From: Roseburia sp.
Lineage (GTDB): Bacteria > Bacillota > Clostridia > Lachnospirales > Lachnospiraceae
Direction of reading: 5' to 3'
Assembly (NCBI GenBank): GCA_017549185.1
Contig: JAFYVJ010000074.1
Location: 1-64,000 of the forward strand
DNA length: 64,000 nt
Under the pieces are notes generated by a model, which was given only the letters and a program-made list of their open reading frames with translations, did not search any database and was not told the origin of the DNA. Below, in pieces: positions 32,509 to 40,846 of this stretch. A program made the position numbers and the translations under genes. The first letter of the stretch is position 1. Each line of letters starts with the position of its first letter.

Positions 32509-33069
32509 ATGAACGACGAACAAATAATAGATTTATACTGGTCGAGACAGGAAAACGCAATCACTGAAACGTCCCAAAAATATGGGAAATATTGTAGTTG
32601 TATTGCGTTTCAGATTCTTCATAATAAGGAAGACAGTGAAGAATGTGTCAATGATACATACATGAAGGCTTGGGATGTGATACCGCCACAGAGACCGAGG
32701 ATGCTATCTGCTTTTTTAGGAAAGATAACGAGAAACCTGGCGTTAAACCGCTATAAGTATTATGTCAGAGAAAAAAGAGGAGCTGGTCAGGTGGCATTTG
32801 CTCTCGAGGAACTGCAAGAATGTATTCCTACAAAAAATGACACGGAGCAAATAATAGAAGATGAAATTTTTGTTGATATTTTAAATCGGTTTCTTACTAC
32901 ACAGACACCGAAAACCCGAAAAATTTTTATGCGCCGTTACTGGTATATGAGTTCTATTAAGGAAATAGCGGCTGATTATAAACTCAGCGAAAGCGATGTG
33001 AAAATGACTCTGTATCGGGCAAGAGGCGAATTAAAAAAGATTTTGGAGAAAGAAGGTGTTCGGGTATGA
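32509..33069 (+). CDS. ECF-like sigma-70 family RNA polymerase sigma factor
   Basis: 186 residues. Region 2 includes EECVNDTYMKAWDVIPP, which binds core polymerase and the -10 element. Region 4 is a helix-turn-helix near 135-180 (SSIKEIAADYKLSESDVKM) that would read the -35. AAAAGGAGAG precedes ATG 32509. The stop overlaps the start of the next gene (ATGA), whose product looks like its membrane-bound inhibitor. A trans-envelope stress or wall response is the likely role. Confidence 0.88.
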   Translation: MNDEQIIDLYWSRQENAITETSQKYGKYCSCIAFQILHNKEDSEECVNDTYMKAWDVIPPQRPRMLSAFLGKITRNLALNRYKYYVREKRGAGQVAFALEELQECIPTKNDTEQIIEDEIFVDILNRFLTTQTPKTRKIFMRRYWYMSSIKEIAADYKLSESDVKMTLYRARGELKKILEKEGVRV

Positions 33070-33857
33070 GCGAAGAGAGATTGTTGCATTTATTAGGTCA
33101 GGTAAATGATGAGTATATTTTAGAAGCAAATCCGTTGATAAAAAATAGGAAAAATCGGGCTTGGATAAGATGGTGTGCAATGGCAGCAGGCATATGTCTG
33201 GTGTTATCGAGTGTATTTTGGGGGCAGCAGGTGATGGACGTATATGCGATGGAGACTTCCTATATCAGTATAGATGTGAATCCTTCGATTGAATTGTGTC
33301 TGAATAAGTATGACAGAGTTGTAAATGTGATTGCATATAATGAGGAAGGACAGCGGGTGGTCGATTGTCTGGATGTGAAAAATAAATGCTATACAGATGC
33401 CTTGGAAGAGATTTTGCACAATGAGGTATTTTGTAGTTACATGGGAGCAGAGTCAGATGTGACATTTACGATTGTGTCCGATAAGGAAGAAGTGCTCCGA
33501 GCAGGAATCGAGTCCTGTGCACAGGGAATGGAACATCACGGCACGATTAATTGTTCTGATACACAGACACGCCAAAGAGCACATGATAATCATTGTTCTG
33601 TCGGAAAATACTCGGCATATGAAGAACTGGTGCAGTATGATGATACAGTTACGATTGAAGAGTGTAGGGATATGAGTGTGCATGAAATTCATAATCGAAT
33701 TAATGAGTGCAAGAGTCATCATGGAACCTCCGGCAGCAGCTCAACAAATAGTAGTGATAACAGTATAACAAATGGCAATGAGAATACATTTGATACAGAG
33801 TACGATTATCCCGATAACAATAATTCCGGACATCACCGGGAGCAGCATCATCAATAA
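33066..33857 (+). CDS. RsgI-like anti-sigma factor
   Basis: 263 residues. A cytoplasmic N-terminal part (1-40) would hold the sigma factor, one membrane helix follows (about 42-60), and the extracellular domain carries the RsgI signature SYISIDVNPSIEL, where RsgI proteins self-cleave between Asn and Pro, then NKYDRVVNVIAYNEEG. The C-terminal tail (about 200-263) is low-complexity, rich in Ser, Asn and His. It overlaps the sigma gene by four bases, as expected for a translationally coupled pair. The classical RsgI partner is SigI; pairing with an ECF-like sigma factor is seen from the context only. Confidence 0.82.
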   Translation: MSEERLLHLLGQVNDEYILEANPLIKNRKNRAWIRWCAMAAGICLVLSSVFWGQQVMDVYAMETSYISIDVNPSIELCLNKYDRVVNVIAYNEEGQRVVDCLDVKNKCYTDALEEILHNEVFCSYMGAESDVTFTIVSDKEEVLRAGIESCAQGMEHHGTINCSDTQTRQRAHDNHCSVGKYSAYEELVQYDDTVTIEECRDMSVHEIHNRINECKSHHGTSGSSSTNSSDNSITNGNENTFDTEYDYPDNNNSGHHREQHHQ

Positions 33858-33865
33858 AAAATAAG

Positions 33866-33902
33866 AAAATCCTTTTGTGATTTTGTCACAGAAGGATTTT
33901 TT
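33866..33902 (+). terminator. Terminator after the sigma/anti-sigma operon
   Basis: AAATCCTTTTGTGA pairs with TCACAGAAGGATTT, followed by T. The same hairpin, base for base, occurs at 62991-63029. Confidence 0.9.
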
Positions 33903-33982
33903 ATTTGTGTTATTATATGAGTATAGAAACGATAGGGGCACAGCCCAGAAAGAAAAATAGAAAATTCGTATGGAGGTATATC

Positions 33983-34189
33983 ATGCAAGAAACAAAGAAA
34001 ATCAGAAAAAAAGCAAGTATTTTACAGAATGAATGTGTGGCATGTGGCTGTTGTGTAAAGGTGTGTCCACTTGGCGCAATTAGCATTTATAAAGGTGTTT
34101 ATGCACAAGTAGATGAAGATAAGTGTGTCGGCTGTGGTAAGTGTGCAGTAGAATGTCCGGCAAGTATAATTAATCTTATCTCGAAGTAG
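33983..34189 (+). CDS. 2[4Fe-4S] ferredoxin-type protein
   Basis: 68 residues. Two cluster motifs are complete: CVACGCCVKVCP and CVGCGKCAVECP. It should carry electrons in the cytoplasm. The start ATG 33983 follows GGAGG; the longer open frame has no ribosome site. The gene just downstream encodes a membrane 4Fe-4S protein, which may be its partner. Confidence 0.9.
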   Translation: MQETKKIRKKASILQNECVACGCCVKVCPLGAISIYKGVYAQVDEDKCVGCGKCAVECPASIINLISK

Positions 34190-34279
34190 GATATGTTAGG
34201 TTGTTTCAGTCAGCAGAAACTATTTCAAAGAAACGAATTATAGTAAAATAACGAGAATAAAGTGAAAGAGAGAAATATT

Positions 34280-34882
34280 ATGAAACAGAAAAAACAATGG
34301 TACGATTATCTTTGGATTTGGACAACGATTTATTTAGTGATGGGATTTTTTAATATATTATTTGCGTGGCTTGGATTGGCATGTTTTTTCATTCCGTTAA
34401 TAATTTCAGTGGTGAAAAGTACGAAAGGCTACTGTAATAATTATTGCGGAAGAGGTCAGTTGTTTGCATTGCTCGGTGGCAGATTTGGGCTTTCCAGAAA
34501 AAAGGATATGCCAAAGTGGATGAAGTCAAAATGGTTCCGTTATGGATTCTTAATTTTCTTCTTCATTATGTTTTTCCAGATGCTTTGGAATACATATCTG
34601 GTATTTGCCGGTGCACAGGATTTGAAACAGGTTGTGACATTGCTTTGGACGTTTAAAGTGCCTTGGCATTGGGCTTATCATGGGACATTGTTTAGTGATG
34701 GTGTAGCACAGTTCGCGTTTGGTTTTTATAGCGTGATGTTGACATCGACCATCTTAGGATTTGTGACAATGATTTTATTTAAACCAAGAAGCTGGTGTGT
34801 GTATTGTCCGATGGGAACGATGACACAGTTAATCTGTAAAGCAAAAGCCGGAACTTGTAGCACAGGTTCTTGCAGTAGATAA
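34280..34882 (+). CDS. Membrane 4Fe-4S binding protein (NapH/YccM-like)
   Basis: 200 residues with about four membrane helices and two Cys-rich cytoplasmic motifs (CNNYCGRGQLF and CVYCPMGTMTQLIC), which resemble polyferredoxin-type membrane proteins that pass electrons between quinone or flavin and soluble carriers. A full cluster set is not visible, since the usual second CxxCxxCxxxCP is lacking. ATG 34280 is used; GTG 34262 is an alternative, with only weak ribosome sites for either. It lies 90 bases after the ferredoxin gene. Confidence 0.75.
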   Translation: MKQKKQWYDYLWIWTTIYLVMGFFNILFAWLGLACFFIPLIISVVKSTKGYCNNYCGRGQLFALLGGRFGLSRKKDMPKWMKSKWFRYGFLIFFFIMFFQMLWNTYLVFAGAQDLKQVVTLLWTFKVPWHWAYHGTLFSDGVAQFAFGFYSVMLTSTILGFVTMILFKPRSWCVYCPMGTMTQLICKAKAGTCSTGSCSR

Positions 34883-34911
34883 GTATAATTAAAAAGATAA
34901 AGGTAAGTAGT

Positions 34912-34953
34912 AAAACCCCTCAACCATCGACTGAACGTGATTGAGGGGTTTTG
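34912..34953. terminator. Bidirectional terminator between convergent genes
   Basis: AAAACCCCTCAA pairs with TTGAGGGGTTTT around a 17-base loop, with A on one side and T on the other. It serves the 4Fe-4S gene and possibly the deacetylase gene. Confidence 0.85.
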
Positions 34954-35017
34954 TAGTTGAGCTGTTTTCTGTATTGTTGGATGAAAAGCGTTTGGTCATC
35001 TGATGCGTGGCTTTAAT

Positions 35018-36442
35018 CTAACGTTTATTGTATACGTTTCCGGCACAGACCTCTTCATCACTATAAGAAAGAAGTTCAGATACGGTAACGAGCTGGTAAC
35101 CCTGTTCGATTAAATCAGGAATAACTCGTTCCATTGCGTCTACGGTTGTGCTGTGTAAATCGTGACAGAGAATGATGGCACCATCTTTTACGTCTTCCAT
35201 GATTGCGTTATAAACCATGTCTGCATTTTTGTTTTTCCAGTCTAAGGTGTCTAGGGACCAATTCACCATGACAATTCCAAGGTTAGCACAAACCTCTTTT
35301 ACATCACTGTTAAAAGCTCCGTATGGAGGACGGATAACGGTAGAGTCTACGCCTGTTACTTCGTAGATTTTGGCACGGGTAGTCATAATCTGGTCTGTCA
35401 ATTCGGATGGTGTTAGTTTAGTAAGCTGACGGTGGCTCCAGCTGTGCCCCGCAACTTCGTGACCTTCATCTGCCATACGTTTTACGGTGTCCACACGATT
35501 GTCAATCAAATTTCCAACGACAAAAAAGGTGCCTTTTCCGCCATAGGTTGCAAAAATATCCAATAAATGTGCAGTGTGCTTACTTGGACCATCATCAAAG
35601 GTAAGTGCAATCATTGGTTTATCCGGGTCGATGGTGGTAACGGTCAGGTTATTTTCTGTATTTTCTGTCAGTTCTGTTTCTGTTAATTCTTCCGTTTCAG
35701 ATACTTCAGATTCATTTTCGACCGGTAAGAGAAGAATGTCTTTTAACTCATCATAAGAATAGCTGAGCGTTACGGTTCCTGCTGACATAGGCAAGTAGTC
35801 ACCGCGTTCTAGGATGATTTCTAAACCATCAGATGTTAATGTCCAAAGGTCTAATAAATATTCATTCACTACTTCGACTTCAAGTTGGGCGTCTTTTATT
35901 ACCATGTTCTGTAAAACTTCTCGTCCACCGGAAGTAAGAATATTGTCTAAAGAAAGTAATTTTCCCGTAGATAAATCTGCATGGAAAGTAGCGATAATGT
36001 CGATTGGATGTGCCAAATATGGTTTGTCGTATAAACCAGAAAATTTGACACTGACAATATTTCCGGTTAGGAAACTGTCGTAATCGACTGTTAATTCGGC
36101 AGAATCTTCCATGTCAATGGCATCAGCAGATTCGTATTCAAAGTATGAAACTGTATCTGTTATCCAAGTTTCGATTGCTTGATTCAAGGCATCAAGTTCT
36201 GTTTCCGGATAGGCAATTCGAACACCTAAATCCTCATCTAACTGAATAAAGGCAGTACTTTCACCATATTCTCGAATAGGTGTCTCTAAAATGTTGGGAT
36301 TAGCAAGGTATTCTTCTAATAAGTTATCGGAAGAAGTACCCGATTGCTCGGTTTGCGTATTTGATAAAGAGTCGTTTTGTGTTTTTGTGCAGCCGGATAG
36401 GAAAACACAAAGCACAAGAAAGAGAGAAAATAGTTTTTTCAT
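35018..36442 (-). CDS. Lipoprotein polysaccharide deacetylase (PdaC-like)
   Basis: 474 residues. The signal ends in the lipobox LSGC. The N-terminal half (about 45-245) resembles the DUF4163/DUF3298 region found in PdaC and RsiV. The C-terminal NodB domain (about 278-465) has TFDDGPS (catalytic Asp and metal Asp), HSWSH (metal His pair), RPPYG and ILCHDLH. It likely removes acetyl groups from peptidoglycan sugars, which protects from lysozyme. AGGAGG lies upstream of the start. The Crp/Fnr gene precedes it by 16 bases on the same strand. Confidence 0.9.
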   Translation of the reverse strand: MKKLFSLFLVLCVFLSGCTKTQNDSLSNTQTEQSGTSSDNLLEEYLANPNILETPIREYGESTAFIQLDEDLGVRIAYPETELDALNQAIETWITDTVSYFEYESADAIDMEDSAELTVDYDSFLTGNIVSVKFSGLYDKPYLAHPIDIIATFHADLSTGKLLSLDNILTSGGREVLQNMVIKDAQLEVEVVNEYLLDLWTLTSDGLEIILERGDYLPMSAGTVTLSYSYDELKDILLLPVENESEVSETEELTETELTENTENNLTVTTIDPDKPMIALTFDDGPSKHTAHLLDIFATYGGKGTFFVVGNLIDNRVDTVKRMADEGHEVAGHSWSHRQLTKLTPSELTDQIMTTRAKIYEVTGVDSTVIRPPYGAFNSDVKEVCANLGIVMVNWSLDTLDWKNKNADMVYNAIMEDVKDGAIILCHDLHSTTVDAMERVIPDLIEQGYQLVTVSELLSYSDEEVCAGNVYNKR

Positions 36443-36458
36443 AGAAATCCTCCTAGTA

Positions 36459-37109
36459 TTAAGTATTTGCTAATTTTTCGAAATCTATGATTTCTATAGT
36501 GCCTCTGCTAAGGGAGACAATTCCTTCTGACTGAAGGTATTTTAATAACCGTGTGATGACTTCTCTAGCGGTGCCCATATGGTTTGCAATTTTATCATGA
36601 GTGATATGAAGTATCAAACTGCCCGCAAGGTTGCTTTCTTCTATAAGAAATGCGGCTAGACGGGAGTCCATACTTTTCCACAGAACCTGTTCTATCAACC
36701 ACATCACATCGGTAAATTTTGTCGCCATAAGTTGATTGGTATAGTTGGCGAGTGCCACGGACTGCTCCATCATTTTTTTGTAGAGGTCAGCCGGGATAAT
36801 CCATGCTTCGGTGTCTGTTTCAGGCATAACGGAGATATCAAACTGGATACTGTTCATCATACAGGATGCCGAAAAAAGGCACATATCGCGGTCAAAAAGA
36901 CGGTAAATCGTAATCTCACGACCTTCCTCAGAGGTAATGAAGACACGGAGCTGTCCACTTTTAATTAAGACGAGACCGAGGCAATCGTTAGAGCCGTTAT
37001 GTAGCAGTGTGTCTTTTTCAAAAGTGTGCAGGCGGGCATTTTTTGTAAGCAATGCCTGTTCTTCGGATGTTAAATTTTTGTAGATTGGGAAGTAATTTGC
37101 AAAATCCAT
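36459..37109 (-). CDS. Crp/Fnr-family transcriptional regulator
   Basis: 216 residues. A cyclic-nucleotide-binding-like beta barrel (about 20-130) and a C-terminal helix-turn-helix (about 165-206; HDKIANHMGTAREVITRLLK). No Cys cluster for iron-sulfur binding is seen in the N-terminal region, so it is not a classical FNR. It probably heads an operon with the deacetylase gene. The ribosome site is weak. Confidence 0.88.
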   Translation of the reverse strand: MDFANYFPIYKNLTSEEQALLTKNARLHTFEKDTLLHNGSNDCLGLVLIKSGQLRVFITSEEGREITIYRLFDRDMCLFSASCMMNSIQFDISVMPETDTEAWIIPADLYKKMMEQSVALANYTNQLMATKFTDVMWLIEQVLWKSMDSRLAAFLIEESNLAGSLILHITHDKIANHMGTAREVITRLLKYLQSEGIVSLSRGTIEIIDFEKLANT

Positions 37110-37310
37110 TTATATCACAACTTTCGTAATTTATAGTTCTTCTTTTTCTTAGCCAAATAAATTAGCTTTTTGTGTTACCTAATTTAATAATGGCATGAAA
37201 AAATGAACAAGTCAAATAAATATAATACTTAAGATTTTATGAAGGATATTCTAAAAGAGATTTTATAGTGGTAAAATAAAAGTCACATAAAGATAAAGGA
37301 GCATGATGAT

Positions 37311-38450
37311 ATGAAAAAGTTGATTGGATTCATTTTATCGTTGGTTTGTGTGCTGGCTATGGCGGGCTGCAACAATAAAAGTATGGATTATATTATTGAA
37401 AATAAACCAAGTGTAACAGGAATAGTAGAAGAAGTACGTGATGATTATATTATCATGTATTCCGACTCAGCAGAAGGATATCCGAATGGTTCCAGATGGT
37501 CGATTTCTTTGGATGTAGAGAACAAAGACAGTTATACAGACCTCGTAGTGGGTGATGAAATCATTGTGTATCATGATGGAAATGTGATGGAGACAGAGCC
37601 ATTAAAAGTAGGAACGGTATATGCAATCACCTTGAAGACACCTGCGGAACGTGTGGATAAAGAAGTGCAGGAGAATGAGACAGAGAATTTTGGAGAAGAA
37701 GATTATGTCGAAAGCGTTCAGGATGAGATCGCAAGAGTAGAGGAGCAGTCTCGCGAACATTGTGATATAGATTCAAGCGATATGGGACAGCAGCAAATGA
37801 ACTATCACAGTGCACAATGGTATAAGCTTTGGGACGATGAACTCAATTCCCTGTGGAGCAGATTAAGTGATGAATTGGATGCAGAGACGAAAGCAAAGGT
37901 GCTTGAGGAACAGCGTACATGGATTAAAAGAAAAGAAGGAAATGCGACCGCTGCCGGAGTGCAGGCTTTGGGTGGAAGTCTTCAGCCGTTGTTAGAAAGT
38001 GGAACTGCAGCAGAAATGACACGTGCAAGAGTATATGTATTAGCAGGTTACTTAGCAGAGGTTAGAAATGAAACCTTCACAATTTCACCGGAGATTCAGG
38101 AAAGTCTGGATGTGGCTGAGCCAAACTTGAATGACGTGTTTGCACAGTTTGAAGGACAATGGATTTTCGATGAAAATCGCGGTGCGTGTGTAGGAGTTGA
38201 GAGAACCGTAGAGTGCGCATACGGTGTCGAAGGAAGTAATTGGACTGTTTGGGTAACGGGTGGAGATCTTTTCTCGGATTTGGATGTATATGGATATACC
38301 GAACAAAATATTTTATTTAAAGTTACCCATGCTGATTTTGAGGCTTATTATGATCTTTCGTTTGGGATGGAGGGTAACCTGGTTCTTATATATAGAACTT
38401 CCTTAGCTCCATCTGATATGAATGACTATGATATTATTGTTTGTGATTAA
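37311..38450 (+). CDS. LprI-domain lipoprotein, full-length copy A
   Basis: 379 residues. The lipobox is AMAGC. The N-terminal beta domain (about 25-125) contains IIMYSDSAEGYPNGSRWSIS. The middle (about 140-245) resembles the LprI-like, lysozyme-inhibitor-type domain (DUF1311), with C in EHCDIDSS and NYHSAQWYKLWDDEL. A C-terminal domain (about 265-379) ends YDIIVCD. Two related loci follow: a truncated gene at 43112 and a broken one at 63186. All three share their upstream leader (from about 37165 here), so the whole unit was duplicated. AAAGGAG precedes ATG 37311. Confidence 0.8.
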   Translation: MKKLIGFILSLVCVLAMAGCNNKSMDYIIENKPSVTGIVEEVRDDYIIMYSDSAEGYPNGSRWSISLDVENKDSYTDLVVGDEIIVYHDGNVMETEPLKVGTVYAITLKTPAERVDKEVQENETENFGEEDYVESVQDEIARVEEQSREHCDIDSSDMGQQQMNYHSAQWYKLWDDELNSLWSRLSDELDAETKAKVLEEQRTWIKRKEGNATAAGVQALGGSLQPLLESGTAAEMTRARVYVLAGYLAEVRNETFTISPEIQESLDVAEPNLNDVFAQFEGQWIFDENRGACVGVERTVECAYGVEGSNWTVWVTGGDLFSDLDVYGYTEQNILFKVTHADFEAYYDLSFGMEGNLVLIYRTSLAPSDMNDYDIIVCD

Positions 38451-38457
38451 AGAATAA

Positions 38458-38519
38458 AAAACGGAATAGAATCCTTTTTTGATGAAATTATCAATAAATA
38501 TGGATTCTATTCCGTTTTT
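38458..38519 (+). terminator. Terminator after lipoprotein copy A
   Basis: AAACGGAATAGAATCC and GGATTCTATTCCGTTT pair across a 26-base AT-rich loop, with T after the stem. Confidence 0.75.
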
Positions 38520-38540
38520 ATATTTTTATTAATACAGAAA

Positions 38541-38576
38541 CACTACTTGACATACGACAAGTAGTGAAAATATAAT
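38541..38576 (+). promoter_or_regulatory. Promoter and palindromic operator of the split HipA-like module
   Basis: A perfect inverted repeat, CACTACTTG (38541-38549) and CAAGTAGTG (38558-38566), overlaps the -35 TTGACA (38547-38552). The -10 TATAAT (38571-38576) follows after 18 bp. A dimeric repressor, perhaps the protein at 39398, could block transcription here. Confidence 0.65.
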
Positions 38577-38598
38577 AAGAAAAAAGGAGGGAATAAGT

Positions 38599-39423
38599 AT
38601 GGATAAAAAGGTAATCAGAGAAAAACAGAATATGACTTATCTGTCATGGGCGAAAATCAGAAATTCATCAGGAACAGCAGGCTCTTTTTTGAAGTCTTTT
38701 TCTGACTTTGAAGATATAAAAACATATTATAAACTCTCCAATTATGATGCTTATAGAGGCATTATCGGGCATGAATGTGTGAACGAGATAATTGTAGATC
38801 GATTATTGTCAATCTTAGGAATTGAACATTTGGAGTACCGATTGATACATGCAGATGTTCAAGTGGATGATATTATAATAGATACGTATTTATGTGAATC
38901 GAAGGACTTTAAAGCAAAAGGTGAAAGCAAAATTGCGCTTGATGCGTTCTACCAGGCAGAGCGGTTGGGAGGAGAAAAACCGTTAGATTTTTGCATCCGT
39001 ATGGGATGGGAGAGATATATTTATGAGATGTTGGTAGTAGACTTTCTTATTTTGAACAGAGACCGGCATGGTGCCAATATAGAAGTGTTACGTAATTCCA
39101 AGAATAAGACATTGCGATTAGCACCGTTATTTGATCATGGATTAGCACTGCTGTTTCAATGTCAGGAAAGTGGTAGTTTTGAAAAAGTACATGTAATGGA
39201 AGATAAACCGATACAATGTTTTGTAGGTTCAAAATCAGCCAAGGAAAACTTGTCGCTGATACCGAAAGGAAAAGAGCCCAAAATGCATGCATTGAAGGAA
39301 AGTGATAGAGCGATACTTTTCGCAGATTTAGGGGGTATAATCTCAGTGGAATTAGCAGATAAAATATGGGAAATGATATGGAAGAGGTGGAACTATTATG
39401 AAGCTTTTTGCAATCAGAGATGA
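38599..39423 (+). CDS. HipA-like kinase, catalytic half only (split form)
   Basis: 274 residues that correspond to the C-terminal kinase part of HipA-type Ser/Thr kinases. ILNRDRHGANIEVL holds the catalytic Asp and Asn, and LAPLFDHGLALL holds the metal-binding Asp. The N-terminal lobe present in the related protein at 40800 is absent here. That lobe is found in the next gene. GGAGGG precedes ATG 38599. The two genes overlap by 26 bases. It is likely the toxin-like enzyme of a two-gene module; its target is unknown. Confidence 0.78.
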   Translation: MDKKVIREKQNMTYLSWAKIRNSSGTAGSFLKSFSDFEDIKTYYKLSNYDAYRGIIGHECVNEIIVDRLLSILGIEHLEYRLIHADVQVDDIIIDTYLCESKDFKAKGESKIALDAFYQAERLGGEKPLDFCIRMGWERYIYEMLVVDFLILNRDRHGANIEVLRNSKNKTLRLAPLFDHGLALLFQCQESGSFEKVHVMEDKPIQCFVGSKSAKENLSLIPKGKEPKMHALKESDRAILFADLGGIISVELADKIWEMIWKRWNYYEAFCNQR

Positions 39424-40213
39424 ATCAGAAAAAGATAAACCGATTTTAGGATATTTGGTTTATTATGAAAAGGATAAAAATTTTTATATTGAACTTCCGG
39501 AAAATGCTGATCCGTGGAGAATACCGTTGCTTTTATCGTCGTTTGCAAAAAGAGGTGAACAGACAGTAAATGCATACTGGAGTAAACTATGGGTACAGCA
39601 AAGAATCGTGCCATCGGACCGTCAGAACATCGGGAAAATTTTAAAAGAGAACGGTCTGAATGAATACGATGAATACGAACTTCTGATGTTGGGTCAAGGG
39701 CGTTGTGCACAAGACGATTATTATCTGGAAGCCTTACCTGAAAATGAATTGCCAAAAGAAGTGGCGAAGAGATTTCAGAATAGAGTTGAGGATGTGGTGC
39801 CATTAAAAGATAGACAGTTATTAGTTTTCTTTCGGGATGGAATGGTAAGAAAATGTGATATGAGACCATTTTTTGAAAAAGAATCAAAATTCTTGCCGCT
39901 ATTAAATAATCAGGAATACTTCTGCAAAGTAGCAGTTGCACCGGGCGGATATGGTATCTGTTGGGGTGAGATGATTACGATTTCCGACAAAGAACTTTAT
40001 AAATACGGAGTCGAGATAGGATTATCAATGGATGATTTTCGGGATTTTGTGTCTCATAGGGTAGTAAACGCAGCGGAAGCAGCAGAAATTCAAGAATGCT
40101 CAAGGCAGAATATCGGGGATTTGGTACAGAGGGAAAAACTGCATCCGATTAAGAGAGAAGCAAAGAGTACGCTTTTTCTTAAGAGCGAAGTAGTGCAAAG
40201 GAAGTGGATGTGA
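39398..40213 (+). CDS. HipA N-lobe-like protein with DUF2442-like and HTH segments
   Basis: 271 residues. Residues about 55-115 (WVQQRIVPSDRQNIGKIL, then KENGLNEYDEYELLMLG) match the N-lobe of the HipA-like protein at 40800 (WWRERSVPISQGRVQSMLKE, GEYLIRNLG). A DUF2442-like domain follows (about 130-205; VVPLKDRQLLVFFRDG). The end (about 220-271) looks like a small DNA-binding region (AAEAAEIQECSRQNIGDLVQ). So the kinase is split from its N-lobe, in reversed gene order. It may combine antitoxin, repressor and structural partner roles. GAGGTGG precedes ATG 39398. Confidence 0.65.
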   Translation: MKLFAIRDESEKDKPILGYLVYYEKDKNFYIELPENADPWRIPLLLSSFAKRGEQTVNAYWSKLWVQQRIVPSDRQNIGKILKENGLNEYDEYELLMLGQGRCAQDDYYLEALPENELPKEVAKRFQNRVEDVVPLKDRQLLVFFRDGMVRKCDMRPFFEKESKFLPLLNNQEYFCKVAVAPGGYGICWGEMITISDKELYKYGVEIGLSMDDFRDFVSHRVVNAAEAAEIQECSRQNIGDLVQREKLHPIKREAKSTLFLKSEVVQRKWM

Positions 40214-40252
40214 TAAGCAATAGAGTATTTTTCAATCACAAAAGACATAGAG

Positions 40253-40287
40253 GAAGAAAAGGGCGATTTTTGTCCTTTTCTTTTTTT
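40253..40287 (+). terminator. Terminator after the split HipA-like module
   Basis: AAGAAAAGG and CCTTTTCTT pair around a 10-base to 12-base loop, followed by T. Confidence 0.7.
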
Positions 40288-40350
40288 GATATTATTTAAT
40301 ATACAGAATAAAATCGAAAACGGATTTTATTCCGGTTGGTAACCATCAAT

Positions 40351-40379
40351 TTGACACACTAACGCTGTGGCGGTATAAT
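40351..40379 (+). promoter_or_regulatory. Consensus promoter of the XRE/HipA-like module
   Basis: TTGACA (40351-40356), 17 bp and TATAAT (40374-40379) form a perfect consensus promoter 20 bases before the XRE gene. Confidence 0.75.
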
Positions 40380-40399
40380 GATACAAATAAGGGGGGATT

Positions 40400-40846
40400 A
40401 TGTTTAAAGAATATCTGAAACAAAGAGGAATTTCTATATATTATCTGGCAAAAAACACCGGTGTTTCGTATAGTACACTGAATGATTTTGTAAATGGTAA
40501 AGTCGATATTGAAAATTGCAAATTTGGCATGATTAAAAAAATTTCGGATGTATTAGAACTTACTTTAGATGAAATGTATAAATTGTGCCGGAACAAAAAA
40601 ATGGTATACTCTAAGAAATATGAAATAGCAGGAGAGTTAAAAGTTGTTCATAAATCGTATCATATTGTATTTGATGACGGTGATAAACGTATGAATATAG
40701 AGGTATGTCCTGTAAATGCTATTAATGACGTGTTTGCACATATAGCAGCACTTTGGGAGATGGAAGAATATTTTGCGGAAAAGGAGATGCGAGAAGCTTA
40801 TGAAATATATATTGATGCGAAAAAACACGCCGATAACGCTCATTGA
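40400..40846 (+). CDS. XRE-family HTH protein, probable antitoxin/repressor
   Basis: 148 residues. A Cro/C1-type helix-turn-helix (about 8-60; YYLAKNTGVSYSTLNDFVNG) is followed by a beta-rich part and a helical tail. As in HipB/HipA pairs, the regulator gene comes first and overlaps the kinase gene. AAGGGGGGATT precedes ATG 40400. It probably represses the consensus promoter upstream and neutralises the kinase. Confidence 0.83.
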   Translation: MFKEYLKQRGISIYYLAKNTGVSYSTLNDFVNGKVDIENCKFGMIKKISDVLELTLDEMYKLCRNKKMVYSKKYEIAGELKVVHKSYHIVFDDGDKRMNIEVCPVNAINDVFAHIAALWEMEEYFAEKEMREAYEIYIDAKKHADNAH

